A stretch of 56,827 nt of DNA from Curtobacterium flaccumfaciens UCD-AKU (GCF_000349565.1 NZ_KB714630.1:45568-102394); one strand, 5' to 3'; positions 34,104 through 43,261 are shown, numbered from the stretch's first letter. The notes: generated from the sequence alone by a model not told the origin. Program-made: numbers and translations.

Positions 34104-35114
34104 CTAGTACAGCGCGTTCGCCAGGCGGCGGCGAGCCGCGACCACGCGCGGGTCCTCGGAACCGATGAGCTCGAAGTACTCGACGAGCCGCACGCGCAGG
34201 GCTTCACGGTCATCGCCGAACACGGTCGGGACGAGGTCGAGCAGGCGCCCGAAGGCGTCGTCGACGTGTCCGCCCGAGATGTCGAGGTCGGCGACGGCGA
34301 GCTGCGCCTGGACGTCGTGCGGGCCTGCGGCAGCAGCGGCGCGGATCTCGTCGGCCGTCCGACCGTCCAACCGGTCGAGCAGCGACACCTGCGCGAGCCC
34401 GGCGACGGCCATCTGGTCGTGCGGGTCCTGCAGGATGGCGGTCTTGTACTCCTCGATCGCGGTGGCGTAGTCGCCCTGCTCGATCGCGTCGTACGCGGCC
34501 TGGTGGTGCGGCGGGAGCGGCTCCGGCTCCGGCTCGCCCTGCTCCGCGTCGACGTCGGCCGCTGCGCCGTCGACGGACACGCGACCGGACACCCCGTTCT
34601 GCTCGGCGGCCTGGAGCACCTGCTCGTAGACGTCGCGGACCTGCGCCTCGGGCAGTGCGCCGACGAAGAGCCCGAGCGGGCGTCCGCCGATCACGGCTGC
34701 GACGGTCGGGATCGACTGCGCCTGGAACGCCTGCACGAGCTGCGGGTTCGTGTCGGCGTCCACCTTGGCGAGCACCACGCGGCCGTCGTACTCGGCCGTG
34801 AGCTGCTCGAGGATCGGTGAGAGCTGCTTGCACGGCCCGCACCACTCGGCCCAGATGTCCACGATGACCGGGACGACGTTCGACAGCTCCAGGACGTCCT
34901 GGAACGTCGCGTCGGTGACGTCGATGACGAGCGACGGGACCGTCGGGCCGGCGCCGCTCGCAGTGCCGACGTCGGAACCGGGCGCGGCACCGCCTGCTTG
35001 ACCCGCCGGGGCCGGAGCGCCGGACGGCTGGGGCGGCCGCTGTGCGCGGTCGACGAGGGACGACAGGTCCACGGCTCCGCGGAGCCCGGACGGGGTCGGG
35101 GGGATGTTGCTCAT
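34104..35114 (-). CDS. Thioredoxin-like tetratricopeptide protein (CnoX/YbbN-like)
   Basis: A 336-residue cytoplasmic protein. Residues 1-60 are a Pro/Ala/Gly-rich lead. The thioredoxin domain (about 61-165) keeps the active WCGPC at 91-95. The C-terminal half contains TPR-like helices (HHQAAYDAIEQGDYATAIEEYKTAI and later repeats). This layout matches YbbN/CnoX, which guards unfolded proteins against oxidation and hands them to chaperones. The CXXC suggests redox activity, whereas E. coli CnoX has SXXC. The ATG overlaps the stop of the upstream membrane-protein gene (ATGA). Confidence 0.85.
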   Translation of the reverse strand: MSNIPPTPSGLRGAVDLSSLVDRAQRPPQPSGAPAPAGQAGGAAPGSDVGTASGAGPTVPSLVIDVTDATFQDVLELSNVVPVIVDIWAEWCGPCKQLSPILEQLTAEYDGRVVLAKVDADTNPQLVQAFQAQSIPTVAAVIGGRPLGLFVGALPEAQVRDVYEQVLQAAEQNGVSGRVSVDGAAADVDAEQGEPEPEPLPPHHQAAYDAIEQGDYATAIEEYKTAILQDPHDQMAVAGLAQVSLLDRLDGRTADEIRAAAAAGPHDVQAQLAVADLDISGGHVDDAFGRLLDLVPTVFGDDREALRVRLVEYFELIGSEDPRVVAARRRLANALY

Positions 35115-36859
35115 TGCACCTCACTTGCTGCGGTCAGGCCCTGCGTGAACCCGAGCAGGACCACTTTGCCATCCGAGGCGACCGGCGGCACGTAGAAGAG
35201 CAGCTGGACGCTGTAGGTGGCGCTGATGCCCTTCTTGCTCGTGTCGACGCCGGACAGTGCCTTCACGGCACCTTCGGTGTTCACCTCGGCGCCCGACGCG
35301 GTCGGGGTCACCTTCTCGATCTCGTCCAGGTCGGCGGAAACCAGGGCGCCGGCGTCGTCCGTCGCGATGGCGACGGCGGAGTCGGCGGGGACCTCGGACG
35401 AGTACTCGATCTTCGCCGTATCCGGCAGCGCCTTGGCCTTCTTGTCCTTGTACGCCTTGCCGATGGTCGTGCGGAGTGCGTCACCCTCGGTGGTGAACAG
35501 GTCGGCGTACTCGCTGGCGGTGTCCTTCGACAGGATGTCGCCGTAGGCGGTCGCGACCTGGTCCGGCTGGATGGTCAGGAGCTTCGACTCCGGCGCGAGC
35601 AGCGCCGCACCGATGGTCGTCGGGGCGAGGCTCGGGATCTTCGCGTCGGCCTCGAGCGACACGTCGTACGCGACCTTGTAGGGATCACGGGCGCTGTCCT
35701 GCACCAGGGTCAGGGCCTGCGGCGCCGACTTGGCGTCACAGTCCTCGGCGACGATCGTGAAGACCGTCCGCGGCCAGGTGTCGGTCTGCTGCGGCAGCGC
35801 GACGCACACCTGCGCTGCGGAGATCGCCGGCGGCGCCTTGACGTCCGAGTCCTTGCCGCGGATCGAGTAGTTGGCCAGCCGGAGGTCGAGCGCCGCGCCG
35901 GAGAACCGGGTGCGGACCAGGTCGCGGTCGCGCGCCCCGTCGGCCTGCTTCGCGACGGCCGCGGCGCGCTGCACGATGCGGGTGATCTGCTGCTTGGTCG
36001 CGGCGGTCGGCTCGGTGGGCTCCGCCGCCCCCGTGGCAGTGGCCGTCGGGGTCGGCGTGGCCAGCGACGGGTCGCCGCCCTGCGGCCAGTAGTCCGACGA
36101 GCAGCCGGCCAGGGTCAGGGCACCGACGAGCAGCACCGGGACGCCGACGAACGCGCGGGTCCCACGACGACCGGGGCGAGGCACCTGCGCCCCGGCGGCG
36201 GCGGCACGGCGCGAGGCACGTACCCGCGGCGGACGGCTGCCACCGCTGCGACGGCGGGGACCGCGGCCACGGCGCTGGTGCAGGAAGGCGAGGACGAGCA
36301 GCACGAGGCCTCCGAGGACGAACACGCCGCCGGCCACGAGCAGCGGACCGACCGCCGGCGTTGCGGTGTCCTGCGGCCAGGTGACGGACACGTCGCTCGG
36401 TGCGGCGGCCTTGCCGTCGCTCACGACCAGGACCGAGACGTCCTGGGGCAGGCGGACGGTGAACTGTCCGGCACCGTCGTACTCCTGGTACCAGAGGTCG
36501 CTGCCCTTCGGCGACGGCACGCTCGTCTCGCTGCCCGAGGTCGACCCGACCAGCGAGCCCTTCTCGGCGTCGAAGCGGAGCGTGGTGTGCTCGGCGTCAC
36601 CGATCCAGGCGTCGACGTCGGCGGTCTTGCCGTACGCCGCGAACACCTTGCCGGAGCCGGACACGTTGATGCGCTGGTAACCGGGGTTGGCGTTGAGCGT
36701 CGTCCCCGGGATCACCGTCACCGGGGCGGAACTGGTCGTCGAGCTCTCGGCCACGAGCGAGGACGGCGGCGCGAACACGGTCCGCTGCCCCACCGCCAGC
36801 ACCACGAGCAGCAGGCCGATGACGAAACTGACGATCGCCAGGACGAATCGCACGAACAC
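35111..36859 (-). CDS. Multi-helix envelope protein with an internal lipobox
   Basis: A 582-residue protein that I cannot assign to a characterised family. It has an N-terminal helix (5-23), an extracellular domain (about 35-165), a second helix (170-193), a very basic linker (195-236, many Arg), a third hydrophobic stretch (237-252) ending in LAGC (250-253), and then a Pro/Thr-rich stretch and a large second domain. The LAGC with a preceding basic region looks exactly like a lipoprotein signal peptide placed in mid-protein, as if a membrane protein and a lipoprotein were fused. No internal Met start is seen. The start is GTG at 36859; GTG at 36853 has better spacing to GGGAG. Confidence 0.75.
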   Translation of the reverse strand: MFVRFVLAIVSFVIGLLLVVLAVGQRTVFAPPSSLVAESSTTSSAPVTVIPGTTLNANPGYQRINVSGSGKVFAAYGKTADVDAWIGDAEHTTLRFDAEKGSLVGSTSGSETSVPSPKGSDLWYQEYDGAGQFTVRLPQDVSVLVVSDGKAAAPSDVSVTWPQDTATPAVGPLLVAGGVFVLGGLVLLVLAFLHQRRGRGPRRRSGGSRPPRVRASRRAAAAGAQVPRPGRRGTRAFVGVPVLLVGALTLAGCSSDYWPQGGDPSLATPTPTATATGAAEPTEPTAATKQQITRIVQRAAAVAKQADGARDRDLVRTRFSGAALDLRLANYSIRGKDSDVKAPPAISAAQVCVALPQQTDTWPRTVFTIVAEDCDAKSAPQALTLVQDSARDPYKVAYDVSLEADAKIPSLAPTTIGAALLAPESKLLTIQPDQVATAYGDILSKDTASEYADLFTTEGDALRTTIGKAYKDKKAKALPDTAKIEYSSEVPADSAVAIATDDAGALVSADLDEIEKVTPTASGAEVNTEGAVKALSGVDTSKKGISATYSVQLLFYVPPVASDGKVVLLGFTQGLTAASEVQ

Positions 36860-36908
36860 TCTCCCTACCGCGCCGGGGTGGGGATGTCGGCGCGCGAATC
36901 AGCGACTC

Positions 36909-36989
36909 AGGATAGCGAGCATCGCTGGACAGTGCATCAATCCGCGCTGTCGCCGGACTCAGACGACCCGCTCCGGCCGCCACTACAAT
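36909..36989. promoter_or_regulatory. Divergent -10 elements upstream of the coiled-coil gene
   Basis: TACAAT at 36984-36989 (plus) suits the coiled-coil gene at 37038. TATCCT read on the minus strand at 36914-36909 suits the lipobox membrane-protein gene. Neither has a convincing -35 at ideal spacing. Confidence 0.4.
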
Positions 36990-37037
36990 CGACCGCGGGC
37001 CGATCCGGGCCCTCCGCCGAGCACCCAGGAGCGACAC

Positions 37038-38879
37038 GTGGCGAACGACGAGGCCGAGTTCGGAACCGAGCTGCGCGGGTACCGCCGCGACGAGGTGGAG
37101 CGTTCACTGAACGACCTGCGCCGCGAGCTCATCAAGTCGAACAACGACCGCGCCGACGCCGCGAAGGAGATCCGTCTCCTGCAGGCCCGCGTGTCCGAGC
37201 TGCAGGGCGAGCTGGACGAAGCCGGCACCCCCACGTACAGCGGTCTGGGCACCCGCCTCGAGTCCACGCTGCGTGTTGCCGAGGAACAGTCGACCCGGCT
37301 CATCAGCCAGGCCGACATCGACGCCCAGCGGCTCCGAGCCTCGAGCCGCGCCGAAGCTGAGCGCACCGTCCGCGAAGCGCAGGAAGAAGCGCGCGACGCC
37401 CTCGAGGACGCCCGCACCCGCGCCACCAACGAGCTGACCCGTGCCCGCGCCGAAGCCGCCGACACCGTCGAGCGCTCCCGCGCCGAGGCCGGTCTGCTCA
37501 CGCAGGACGCCCGCAACGAGGCAGCCGCCATCCGCGGTGCCGCGGTGACCGAGGCCGCCGAGGTCCGCTCCGTCGCCATCCGCGAGACGAACGCACTGCG
37601 CGCCCAGGTCGAGCACGAGGTCGCGGAGCTGCGTGAGATCGCCCAGCGCGAGTCCGCCGACGCCCGCACCGCCGCAGCCGAGCTCGACCGTGAGACCGAG
37701 CACCGCCGTTCGGTCTTCGAAGCCGACCACACCCGCCGTACCGAGGACCTCGACCGCGAGGAGACGAGCCGGCGCGAGGCCCTCGAGCGCGAGGTCACCG
37801 AGGGCCGCGCCGCCTGGCACCGCGAACGGGACGAGGAGCAGCAGGCACACGCGCTGGCCCTCGAGACCGGTCGCGCCGAACTCGAGTCCGAGGTCGCGCG
37901 TCGGCGGGCCGAGCTCGACAGCGAGATCGGTGACCGCCGCCGCGAACTGGACGAGGAACTCGCGGCCGCCCGCGCCGAGTGGGAGCGCGAACTCGCCGTG
38001 GCCCGCACCGACCTCGAGCAGGAGATCGAAGCAGCCCGCGCCCAGCTGCGCGTCGACGAGGAACAGACCCGCGTCGAGAACGCGCGCCTGGTGCAGGAGA
38101 CCGCCGACCGGATCGCCCGCGAACTCGAGCAGCACGACGCCCGGATCGCGCAGGAGCGGGCCGAAGCCGACGCAGCAGCCGAGCGTGCCGTCCGCGAGCA
38201 CGAGAACGCCATCGCCGCCCGCCGCGAACGCGAGCACGCCGAGGTCGACGCCGAGATCGCCGACCGCCGGACCGCCGAGCTCGGGGTGCTCGAAGCCGAG
38301 CGCACCGCCCTGCAGCAGGAGATCGACACCGCCCGCGCCGCCCTCGTGAAGGAACGCGACGAGGTCCGTGCCGAGATCGCCCGGGCACGCGACGAAGCCC
38401 GCACGACCCTCGAGTCGGAACTCGCGGCCCGCCGCGACGACGCCGAGCAGGACTACCTGCAGAAGCACCACGAGACCGTGACCGAGACGCAGAAGTACCT
38501 GGACGAGGCGAACCTGCAGCTCGCCGAGGCCACGCGCCGCGCCACCGAGGCCCGTGAGCGAGCCGAGCGTCTGCAGCAGGAAGCCGACGACCTCGAGCGC
38601 ACCAGCACGGCCGAGGCGCAGGAGCACGCACGCACCATCGTCGCCGACGCTCAAGACCGGGTGCACCGGATGGTCGCCGACGCCGAGGAGCGCACCGCCG
38701 GTGTCATCGCCGAGGCCGAGGACCGCCTGGCGGCGATCCGCACCGAGCGCGAGGCCGTCGCGGGCTACCTCGAGAACCTCCGCGGGGTCCTCACGAACGC
38801 GACCGGCCTGCTCGGCACGGCGCCAACCGCAGCGTCCGCTGCGGACGAGCGCGACGACGTGGAGGCGACCGAGCGCTGA
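37038..38879 (+). CDS. Long coiled-coil protein with DivIVA-like N-terminus
   Basis: A 613-residue cytoplasmic protein. Residues 1 to about 55 (FGTELRGYRRDEVERSLNDLRREL) resemble the DivIVA/Wag31 membrane-binding start, with the GYxxxxV pattern. From there nearly all residues are charged or Ala in a continuous coiled coil rich in Glu, Arg and Ala, with few Gly or Pro. The closest ideas are the polar-growth scaffolds of Actinobacteria (DivIVA, Scy, FilP), but the length and composition differ from each and the role is inferred. The GTG at 37038 follows CAGGAGC. The gene is flanked by an envelope-protein gene (divergent) and a hydrolase gene (convergent). Confidence 0.8.
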   Translation: MANDEAEFGTELRGYRRDEVERSLNDLRRELIKSNNDRADAAKEIRLLQARVSELQGELDEAGTPTYSGLGTRLESTLRVAEEQSTRLISQADIDAQRLRASSRAEAERTVREAQEEARDALEDARTRATNELTRARAEAADTVERSRAEAGLLTQDARNEAAAIRGAAVTEAAEVRSVAIRETNALRAQVEHEVAELREIAQRESADARTAAAELDRETEHRRSVFEADHTRRTEDLDREETSRREALEREVTEGRAAWHRERDEEQQAHALALETGRAELESEVARRRAELDSEIGDRRRELDEELAAARAEWERELAVARTDLEQEIEAARAQLRVDEEQTRVENARLVQETADRIARELEQHDARIAQERAEADAAAERAVREHENAIAARREREHAEVDAEIADRRTAELGVLEAERTALQQEIDTARAALVKERDEVRAEIARARDEARTTLESELAARRDDAEQDYLQKHHETVTETQKYLDEANLQLAEATRRATEARERAERLQQEADDLERTSTAEAQEHARTIVADAQDRVHRMVADAEERTAGVIAEAEDRLAAIRTEREAVAGYLENLRGVLTNATGLLGTAPTAASAADERDDVEATER

Positions 38880-38892
38880 CGGTCACCGGCCC

Positions 38893-38913
38893 GGAGGCCC
38901 GACACGCGCCTCC
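38893..38913. repeat. Degenerate member of the GGAGGC/GCCTCC hairpin family
   Basis: GGAGGCCCG pairs with CGCGCCTCC (one mismatch) across a 3-nt loop. It lies 14 nt after the coiled-coil stop in a convergent gap and probably works as a weak terminator. Confidence 0.5.
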
Positions 38914-38967
38914 AGGCCATCCCACCTGCAGCAGGTGGCGGGGCGCACGGCGTGCCGTGGGCGTTGC

Positions 38968-39717
38968 TCAGACCGGCCAGTGGGTCGGCAGCGGTGCGCT
39001 GCCCGGGACGACGAGGTCGGCGATCGCGTCGAGCACGATCCGCACGTACCGCTCCCCCACCCACAGGTGCTTCGCGCCCGCGACGGGCACCACCCGGACG
39101 TTGGGAGCGAGCGCGAACCGCGCGGCCGCAGCTTCGGGCTGCAGGAAGTCGTCGTGCTCCGGCACGAGCGCCACGACCGGGACGTCGACGGCGGCCCAGC
39201 GGGCGAGCTCGGCGTCCGACGTGCGGTGCAGCGGCGGTGACAGCAGGACGACCCCGGCGACGGTGCCGGCCTCGACGTGTTCGAGTGCGTGCTTGAGGAT
39301 GACCTCGGTGCCGAACGACCACCCCACCAGCCACGGCGTCGGCAGCCCGCGGTCGACGACCTCGGCGACAGCGGCACGCAGGTCGAAGCCCTCGGAGACG
39401 CCGTCGCCGAAGCCCCCCTCGGACGTGCCGCGCGGCGACGTGACGGATCGGAAGTTGAACCGCAGCACCGCGATGTCGGCCAGGGCCGGCAACCGGGCAG
39501 CGGCCTTCTTGAGCACGTGGGAGTCCATGAAGCCGTGTGCGGTCGGCAGGGGGTGGAGCGTGACGATGGTGCCGCGGGCAGGCGCGTCGGCGGGCTCGGC
39601 CAGTTCCCCGACGAGCGTCAGGTGGTCGTCCGTGACCAGCTCGACCTCGGTGCGTCGGGCGGGCAGCTCGGTCGCGGAGCGGATCTCGGTGTCGTGCGTC
39701 ACGTCGCGCTCGGTCAT
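38968..39717 (-). CDS. Alpha/beta hydrolase
   Basis: A 249-residue alpha/beta-hydrolase. GWSFG gives the nucleophile elbow with Ser, LPTAHGFMDSH lies near the oxyanion region, VPEHDDFL provides the likely acid Asp, and GAKHLW the catalytic His. The family includes esterases and dienelactone-type hydrolases; the substrate is unknown. Its ATG overlaps the stop of the zinc-ribbon gene by four bases, so the two are translated together. Confidence 0.82.
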   Translation of the reverse strand: MTERDVTHDTEIRSATELPARRTEVELVTDDHLTLVGELAEPADAPARGTIVTLHPLPTAHGFMDSHVLKKAAARLPALADIAVLRFNFRSVTSPRGTSEGGFGDGVSEGFDLRAAVAEVVDRGLPTPWLVGWSFGTEVILKHALEHVEAGTVAGVVLLSPPLHRTSDAELARWAAVDVPVVALVPEHDDFLQPEAAAARFALAPNVRVVPVAGAKHLWVGERYVRIVLDAIADLVVPGSAPLPTHWPV

Positions 39718-40016
39718 GCGATGCTCCAGCAGTGGTTGTGCCAGTGCCGACGGGACGCCAGGTCGGCGGCGTCACCCAGGACGCCGTCCGCGCGCCAGAC
39801 CACCACGTGGGCGGTGCCGGGCGACACGGTGCCACCGCAGCCCGGGCAGATGTACTCCTTCTGCGCCGACGCGGCGGAGATCGGCTGCACCTGGTACTCG
39901 CGACCGTGGCGGACCTCGGTGCGCTTCCACGAACTCATCAGCCGATCGAGGGTGGACTCCTCGTCAGGCTCGACGTCGCGACCACGGGGACGCCGCGGCC
40001 GATTGCTGCGCGGCAC
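39714..40016 (-). CDS. Small zinc-ribbon-like protein
   Basis: A 100-residue protein with an Arg/Pro-rich basic N-terminus. YICPGCGG provides a CxxC pair, and RRHWHNHCW provides His/Cys ligands near the C-terminus, so one zinc site is likely. Similar small proteins are widespread and uncharacterised in Actinobacteria and are often labelled ATP/GTP-binding without evidence. The GTG at 40016 is the best start but lacks a strong ribosome site. It overlaps the hydrolase gene by ATGA. Confidence 0.75.
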   Translation of the reverse strand: MPRSNRPRRPRGRDVEPDEESTLDRLMSSWKRTEVRHGREYQVQPISAASAQKEYICPGCGGTVSPGTAHVVVWRADGVLGDAADLASRRHWHNHCWSIA

Positions 40017-40028
40017 CCGAGCAGCCGA

Positions 40029-41009
40029 TCAGTACCAGTTGTTGGCCTGGCTGTGACCCCACGCACCACAGGGGGTGCCGTACACGCCGGCGATGTAGTT
40101 GAGACCCCAGGTGATCTGCGTCGCCGGGTTCGTCTGCCAGTCGGCGCCGGCCGTGGCCATCTTGCTGCCGGGCAGGGCCTGCGGGATGCCGTACGCACCG
40201 CTCGGGTTGTAGGCGTTCACCCGCCAGCCGGACTCCTTGTTCCAGAGCGAGACCAGGCAGTTGTACTGGTCAGTGCCCCAGCCGCGGGCCGTGACCTGCT
40301 GCAGGGCGATCGCCTGCGCGCTGCCGGGGTCGGGGGTCGCGGCGGTGGCCGCGAGCGTGTTGGCGGCCGAGACCGGCTCGGAATCGGGGGCTGCGGCATC
40401 CGCGGCGTCGTCGGTGGCATCGGCGTCGTCGTCTTCGACGACGGGCTTCACGACCTTCGGGGCCGGCACCGTCACGCCGTAGCCGTCGCGGTCGGCAGCG
40501 GCCTCGCCGTAGGTGCCGTGTGCGGTGTACTGCTGGGGTGCCGGGGCCTTCACGAGCACCGGGGTGTCGACGGCGGCCTGTGCCACGTCGGCCTGCAGCG
40601 GGTTGAACAGCGACCCGCCGACGAACAGGAACACGCCGACGAACGACAGCATCGGGGCCGTCGCGCGCTTGCGGGCCACGGCGTTGACCGACGCGACACG
40701 GGCTGGCTCGGCCAGCTTCGGCGTCGTACGGCGCTGGACCGTCGCGGTGCGCTGCTTCGGGGAACGCTGCTCGGCGACGAGCGCGTCGTGGGCGAAGGAC
40801 GCCACACGCTCGTCCGAGACGCGGTTCGCCGCGACCGACTTCGGCGTGGCCACCGGCCCCGTCGCCGCTGCCTGCGGGGTCACCCCGAACGCCGACGTCT
40901 CCGTCGTGCGGGTTCGCTGCATTGCCGCGCGGCGCTCACCGGAAGCCTGGAGGCTGAGGTGCTCGCGGGTATCGCGGTCGGAGCTTGAATCTGCCGTGTG
41001 CCTGCCCAT
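40029..41009 (-). CDS. Membrane-anchored protein with C-terminal transglycosylase-like domain
   Basis: A 326-residue protein. The first 117 residues are basic, Thr/Ala-rich and probably cytoplasmic. A transmembrane helix spans 118-138 (PMLSFVGVFLFVGGSLFNPL). An Ala/Asp/Pro linker follows. The C-terminal 85 residues hold a lysozyme-like domain: LVSLWNKESGWRVNAYNPSGAYGIPQ contains the Glu of lytic transglycosylases and the AYGIPQ motif, followed by NPATQITWGLNYI. Cysteines in NCLVSL and GTPCGAW may form a disulfide. It probably cleaves or remodels peptidoglycan. The unusually long cytoplasmic lead is odd for this family. The ATG at 41009 is clear. Confidence 0.82.
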   Translation of the reverse strand: MGRHTADSSSDRDTREHLSLQASGERRAAMQRTRTTETSAFGVTPQAAATGPVATPKSVAANRVSDERVASFAHDALVAEQRSPKQRTATVQRRTTPKLAEPARVASVNAVARKRATAPMLSFVGVFLFVGGSLFNPLQADVAQAAVDTPVLVKAPAPQQYTAHGTYGEAAADRDGYGVTVPAPKVVKPVVEDDDADATDDAADAAAPDSEPVSAANTLAATAATPDPGSAQAIALQQVTARGWGTDQYNCLVSLWNKESGWRVNAYNPSGAYGIPQALPGSKMATAGADWQTNPATQITWGLNYIAGVYGTPCGAWGHSQANNWY

Positions 41010-41069
41010 GAGTAGGACCAGGGTAACGGAACGATCACGGAAAGCGAAGCACCTGGGGACAGCGCGTCG

Positions 41070-41618
41070 TCATCGGACAGCGAGCATCACTTCGACGACG
41101 GCGTCGAGCACCGCGTCGACCTGCGCCTCGCGGTACCCGCCGTGCTTCGGGCGGAACACGATCGAGCGCACCTCGGTGAGACTGAGCGGCTTGCCTTCGC
41201 GGAAGTACCCCGCGAGTCGGGCGGCGAAGGCATCGACGTCCTTCGGGTGGTAGCCGGTGCCGAGGACGCTCACCCGGCTGAACCGCTGGCCGTCGGGCCG
41301 CTCGAGGCGTGCCACGACGTCCGACGCCTTCGTCCGCGCCTCGGCGTACCAGGCCTTCTTGCCGACCTCGCTCATCTCCCGCTCACGCTCGCGCGCCGCG
41401 AAGGCGTCCTCCAGCCGCTCGAGAGCGGCGTCGACGTGCGAGGTGGAGTAGCCGCCCTTGCGCATCGAGAACGCCGTGGCACGGATCTTCGCAGCCTCGA
41501 TGCCGGGGGCACTGTCGTCGGCGGAGTACGCGCGCCGGGCGTCCTCGAGGAAACGCTCGACTTCGTCGACGTCGTAACCGAGGGCGGAACGGGCTGCGGT
41601 CGGGAAGGTGGTGGCCAC
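41070..41618 (-). CDS. DivIVA-like protein built of four GY-motif helices
   Basis: A 182-residue protein with four copies of a DivIVA-type motif (GY, four residues, V, helix) starting at residues 14, 56, 122 and 160, for example GYDVDEVERFLEDA and GYHPKDVDAFAARL. Motifs 1 and 3 resemble each other, as do 2 and 4, so the protein looks like an internal duplication of a two-motif unit. No long coiled coil follows, unlike DivIVA/Wag31. A role in membrane-curvature or polar targeting is a guess from the motif. It lies between the transglycosylase-like gene and cdsA, where rlmN often sits in relatives. Confidence 0.75.
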   Translation of the reverse strand: MATTFPTAARSALGYDVDEVERFLEDARRAYSADDSAPGIEAAKIRATAFSMRKGGYSTSHVDAALERLEDAFAAREREREMSEVGKKAWYAEARTKASDVVARLERPDGQRFSRVSVLGTGYHPKDVDAFAARLAGYFREGKPLSLTEVRSIVFRPKHGGYREAQVDAVLDAVVEVMLAVR

Positions 41619-41696
41619 GGCGTCATTCTGCCAGTCCCGACCCGTGGCACAACCTGGACGCGCTGAGTGCCACGTACAGCCCGGCCCGGGGGCGGG

Positions 41697-42707
41697 TCAG
41701 TGGTTGACGACCAGGTACAGCACGTAGGCGACCGCGGCCGACGGCAGGATGCTGTCGATGCGGTCGAGCAGTCCACCGTGCCCGGGCAGGAACGACGAGA
41801 TGTCCTTGATGCCGAGGTCACGCTTGATCATCGACTCGGTCAGGTCGCCGAGCGTGGCCGACCCGGAGATGAGCACACCCAGCACGACACCGGTCCACCA
41901 GGGCAGCCCGAGCATGAACACGGCCACCAGGATGCCGACGACGATGCTCGCCGCCACGGACCCGGCGAAACCCTCCCACGTCTTCTTGGGGCTGATGCGG
42001 GGTGCCATCGGGTGCTTGCCGAGGTTCAGGCCGGTCGCGTACGCACCGGTGTCGACCGCGACGACCACGAGGATGAAGCCGATCACCCAGAGGTTGCCGT
42101 CCCGCTGGGCGGAGAGCAGCACGACGCAGGCACCAAGCAACGAGATGTACGCCTGGACGAACAGCCCGTTCGTCAGGTCACGGACGACGTTGGCGGCCGG
42201 GGGCTTCTGCCGGGCGAGGGCGACCTCGACCAGGCGCCAGACGCTGATCAGGACGATGCCGCCGAGCAGCGTGAACAGCGCCGGGGCCTGCCCGTACAGG
42301 AACGCCGCCGGCACCACCGCGATCGCGACGGCGACGCTCGGGATCCGCGGGACGTCGCGGCCGGCGAAGCGCATCGCGCTCGTCAGCTCGTAGACGCCGA
42401 CGCCCAGCAGGAACGCCGCGACCACCATGAAGGACGGCGTGAACAGGAGCAGCGTGCCGAGCATGACGACCGCGAACGCGAGCGCGATGCCGATCGCCGC
42501 CGGCAGGTTGCGCCCGGTCCGCGCCGTCAGTGCTTCGTTCCGCGCACCGAAGTCGGCCTTGCGCTGGCGGAGCTGCGCCTCGAAGTCGGTGCGCGCCGCA
42601 CGTGCGCGCGCATCGAAGTCCTGGCGGAGCCCCTTCTTCACAGGCCCGCTCGTCGCGGGCCCGTGCTCTGCTGTGGGGCGGTCATCGCCCTGGTCGGAGC
42701 GACGCAT
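41697..42707 (-). CDS. cdsA: Phosphatidate cytidylyltransferase
   Basis: A 336-residue membrane enzyme that makes CDP-diacylglycerol from phosphatidate and CTP for phospholipid synthesis. It has about eight hydrophobic segments. The C-terminal signature is complete: ATLGDLTESMIKRDLGIKD followed by PGHGGLLDRIDS. The first 65 residues are a charged cytoplasmic extension. The ATG overlaps the frr stop by one base. It ends the conserved run rpsB-tsf-pyrH-frr-cdsA. Confidence 0.95.
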   Translation of the reverse strand: MRRSDQGDDRPTAEHGPATSGPVKKGLRQDFDARARAARTDFEAQLRQRKADFGARNEALTARTGRNLPAAIGIALAFAVVMLGTLLLFTPSFMVVAAFLLGVGVYELTSAMRFAGRDVPRIPSVAVAIAVVPAAFLYGQAPALFTLLGGIVLISVWRLVEVALARQKPPAANVVRDLTNGLFVQAYISLLGACVVLLSAQRDGNLWVIGFILVVVAVDTGAYATGLNLGKHPMAPRISPKKTWEGFAGSVAASIVVGILVAVFMLGLPWWTGVVLGVLISGSATLGDLTESMIKRDLGIKDISSFLPGHGGLLDRIDSILPSAAVAYVLYLVVNH

Positions 42708-43261
42708 CAGACCTCGAGGAGTTCGGCTTCCTTCTTCTTCAGCGCGTCGTCGATCTGGTCGACGTGCTTCTTCGTCAGGCCCTCGAGGTCCTTGTCGCCA
42801 CGCGAGATCTCGTCGTCGGAGATCTCACCCTTGAGCGCGTCGAGGTCGTCCTTGGCCTTGCGGCGGATGTTGCGGATGACGACCTTGTGGTCCTCGCCCT
42901 TCGTCCGCACGAGCTTGACGAACTCCTTGCGGCGGTCCTTGGTGAGCTCGGGGATCGTCACGCGGACGATGTCGCCGTCGTTCGTCGGGCTGGCACCGAG
43001 GTTCGGGAACGTCGCGATGGCGCGCTCGATCTCCTTGAGCGCCGACTTGTCGTACGGCGTGACGATGAGCGTTCGGGCCTCGGGCGTCTGCAGCGACGCG
43101 AGCTGCGCGAGCGGCGTCGGGGTGCCGTAGTACTCGACCGGGATCTTCTGGAAGAGCGCCGCGTTGATGCGGCCGGTGCGGACGGTCGAGAAGTCGTCCT
43201 TGGCGACCTCGACAGCCTTCGCCATCTTCTCGGTGGCTTCGGTCAGGACATCACTGATCAC
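42707..43261 (-). CDS. frr: Ribosome recycling factor
   Basis: A 184-residue protein that splits post-termination ribosomes with EF-G. The family start [18 protein letters not shown], the loop region [13 protein letters not shown], and [23 protein letters not shown] are all present, and the length is standard. It lies between pyrH (47-nt gap) and cdsA (one-base overlap). Confidence 0.97.
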   Translation of the reverse strand: MISDVLTEATEKMAKAVEVAKDDFSTVRTGRINAALFQKIPVEYYGTPTPLAQLASLQTPEARTLIVTPYDKSALKEIERAIATFPNLGASPTNDGDIVRVTIPELTKDRRKEFVKLVRTKGEDHKVVIRNIRRKAKDDLDALKGEISDDEISRGDKDLEGLTKKHVDQIDDALKKKEAELLEV

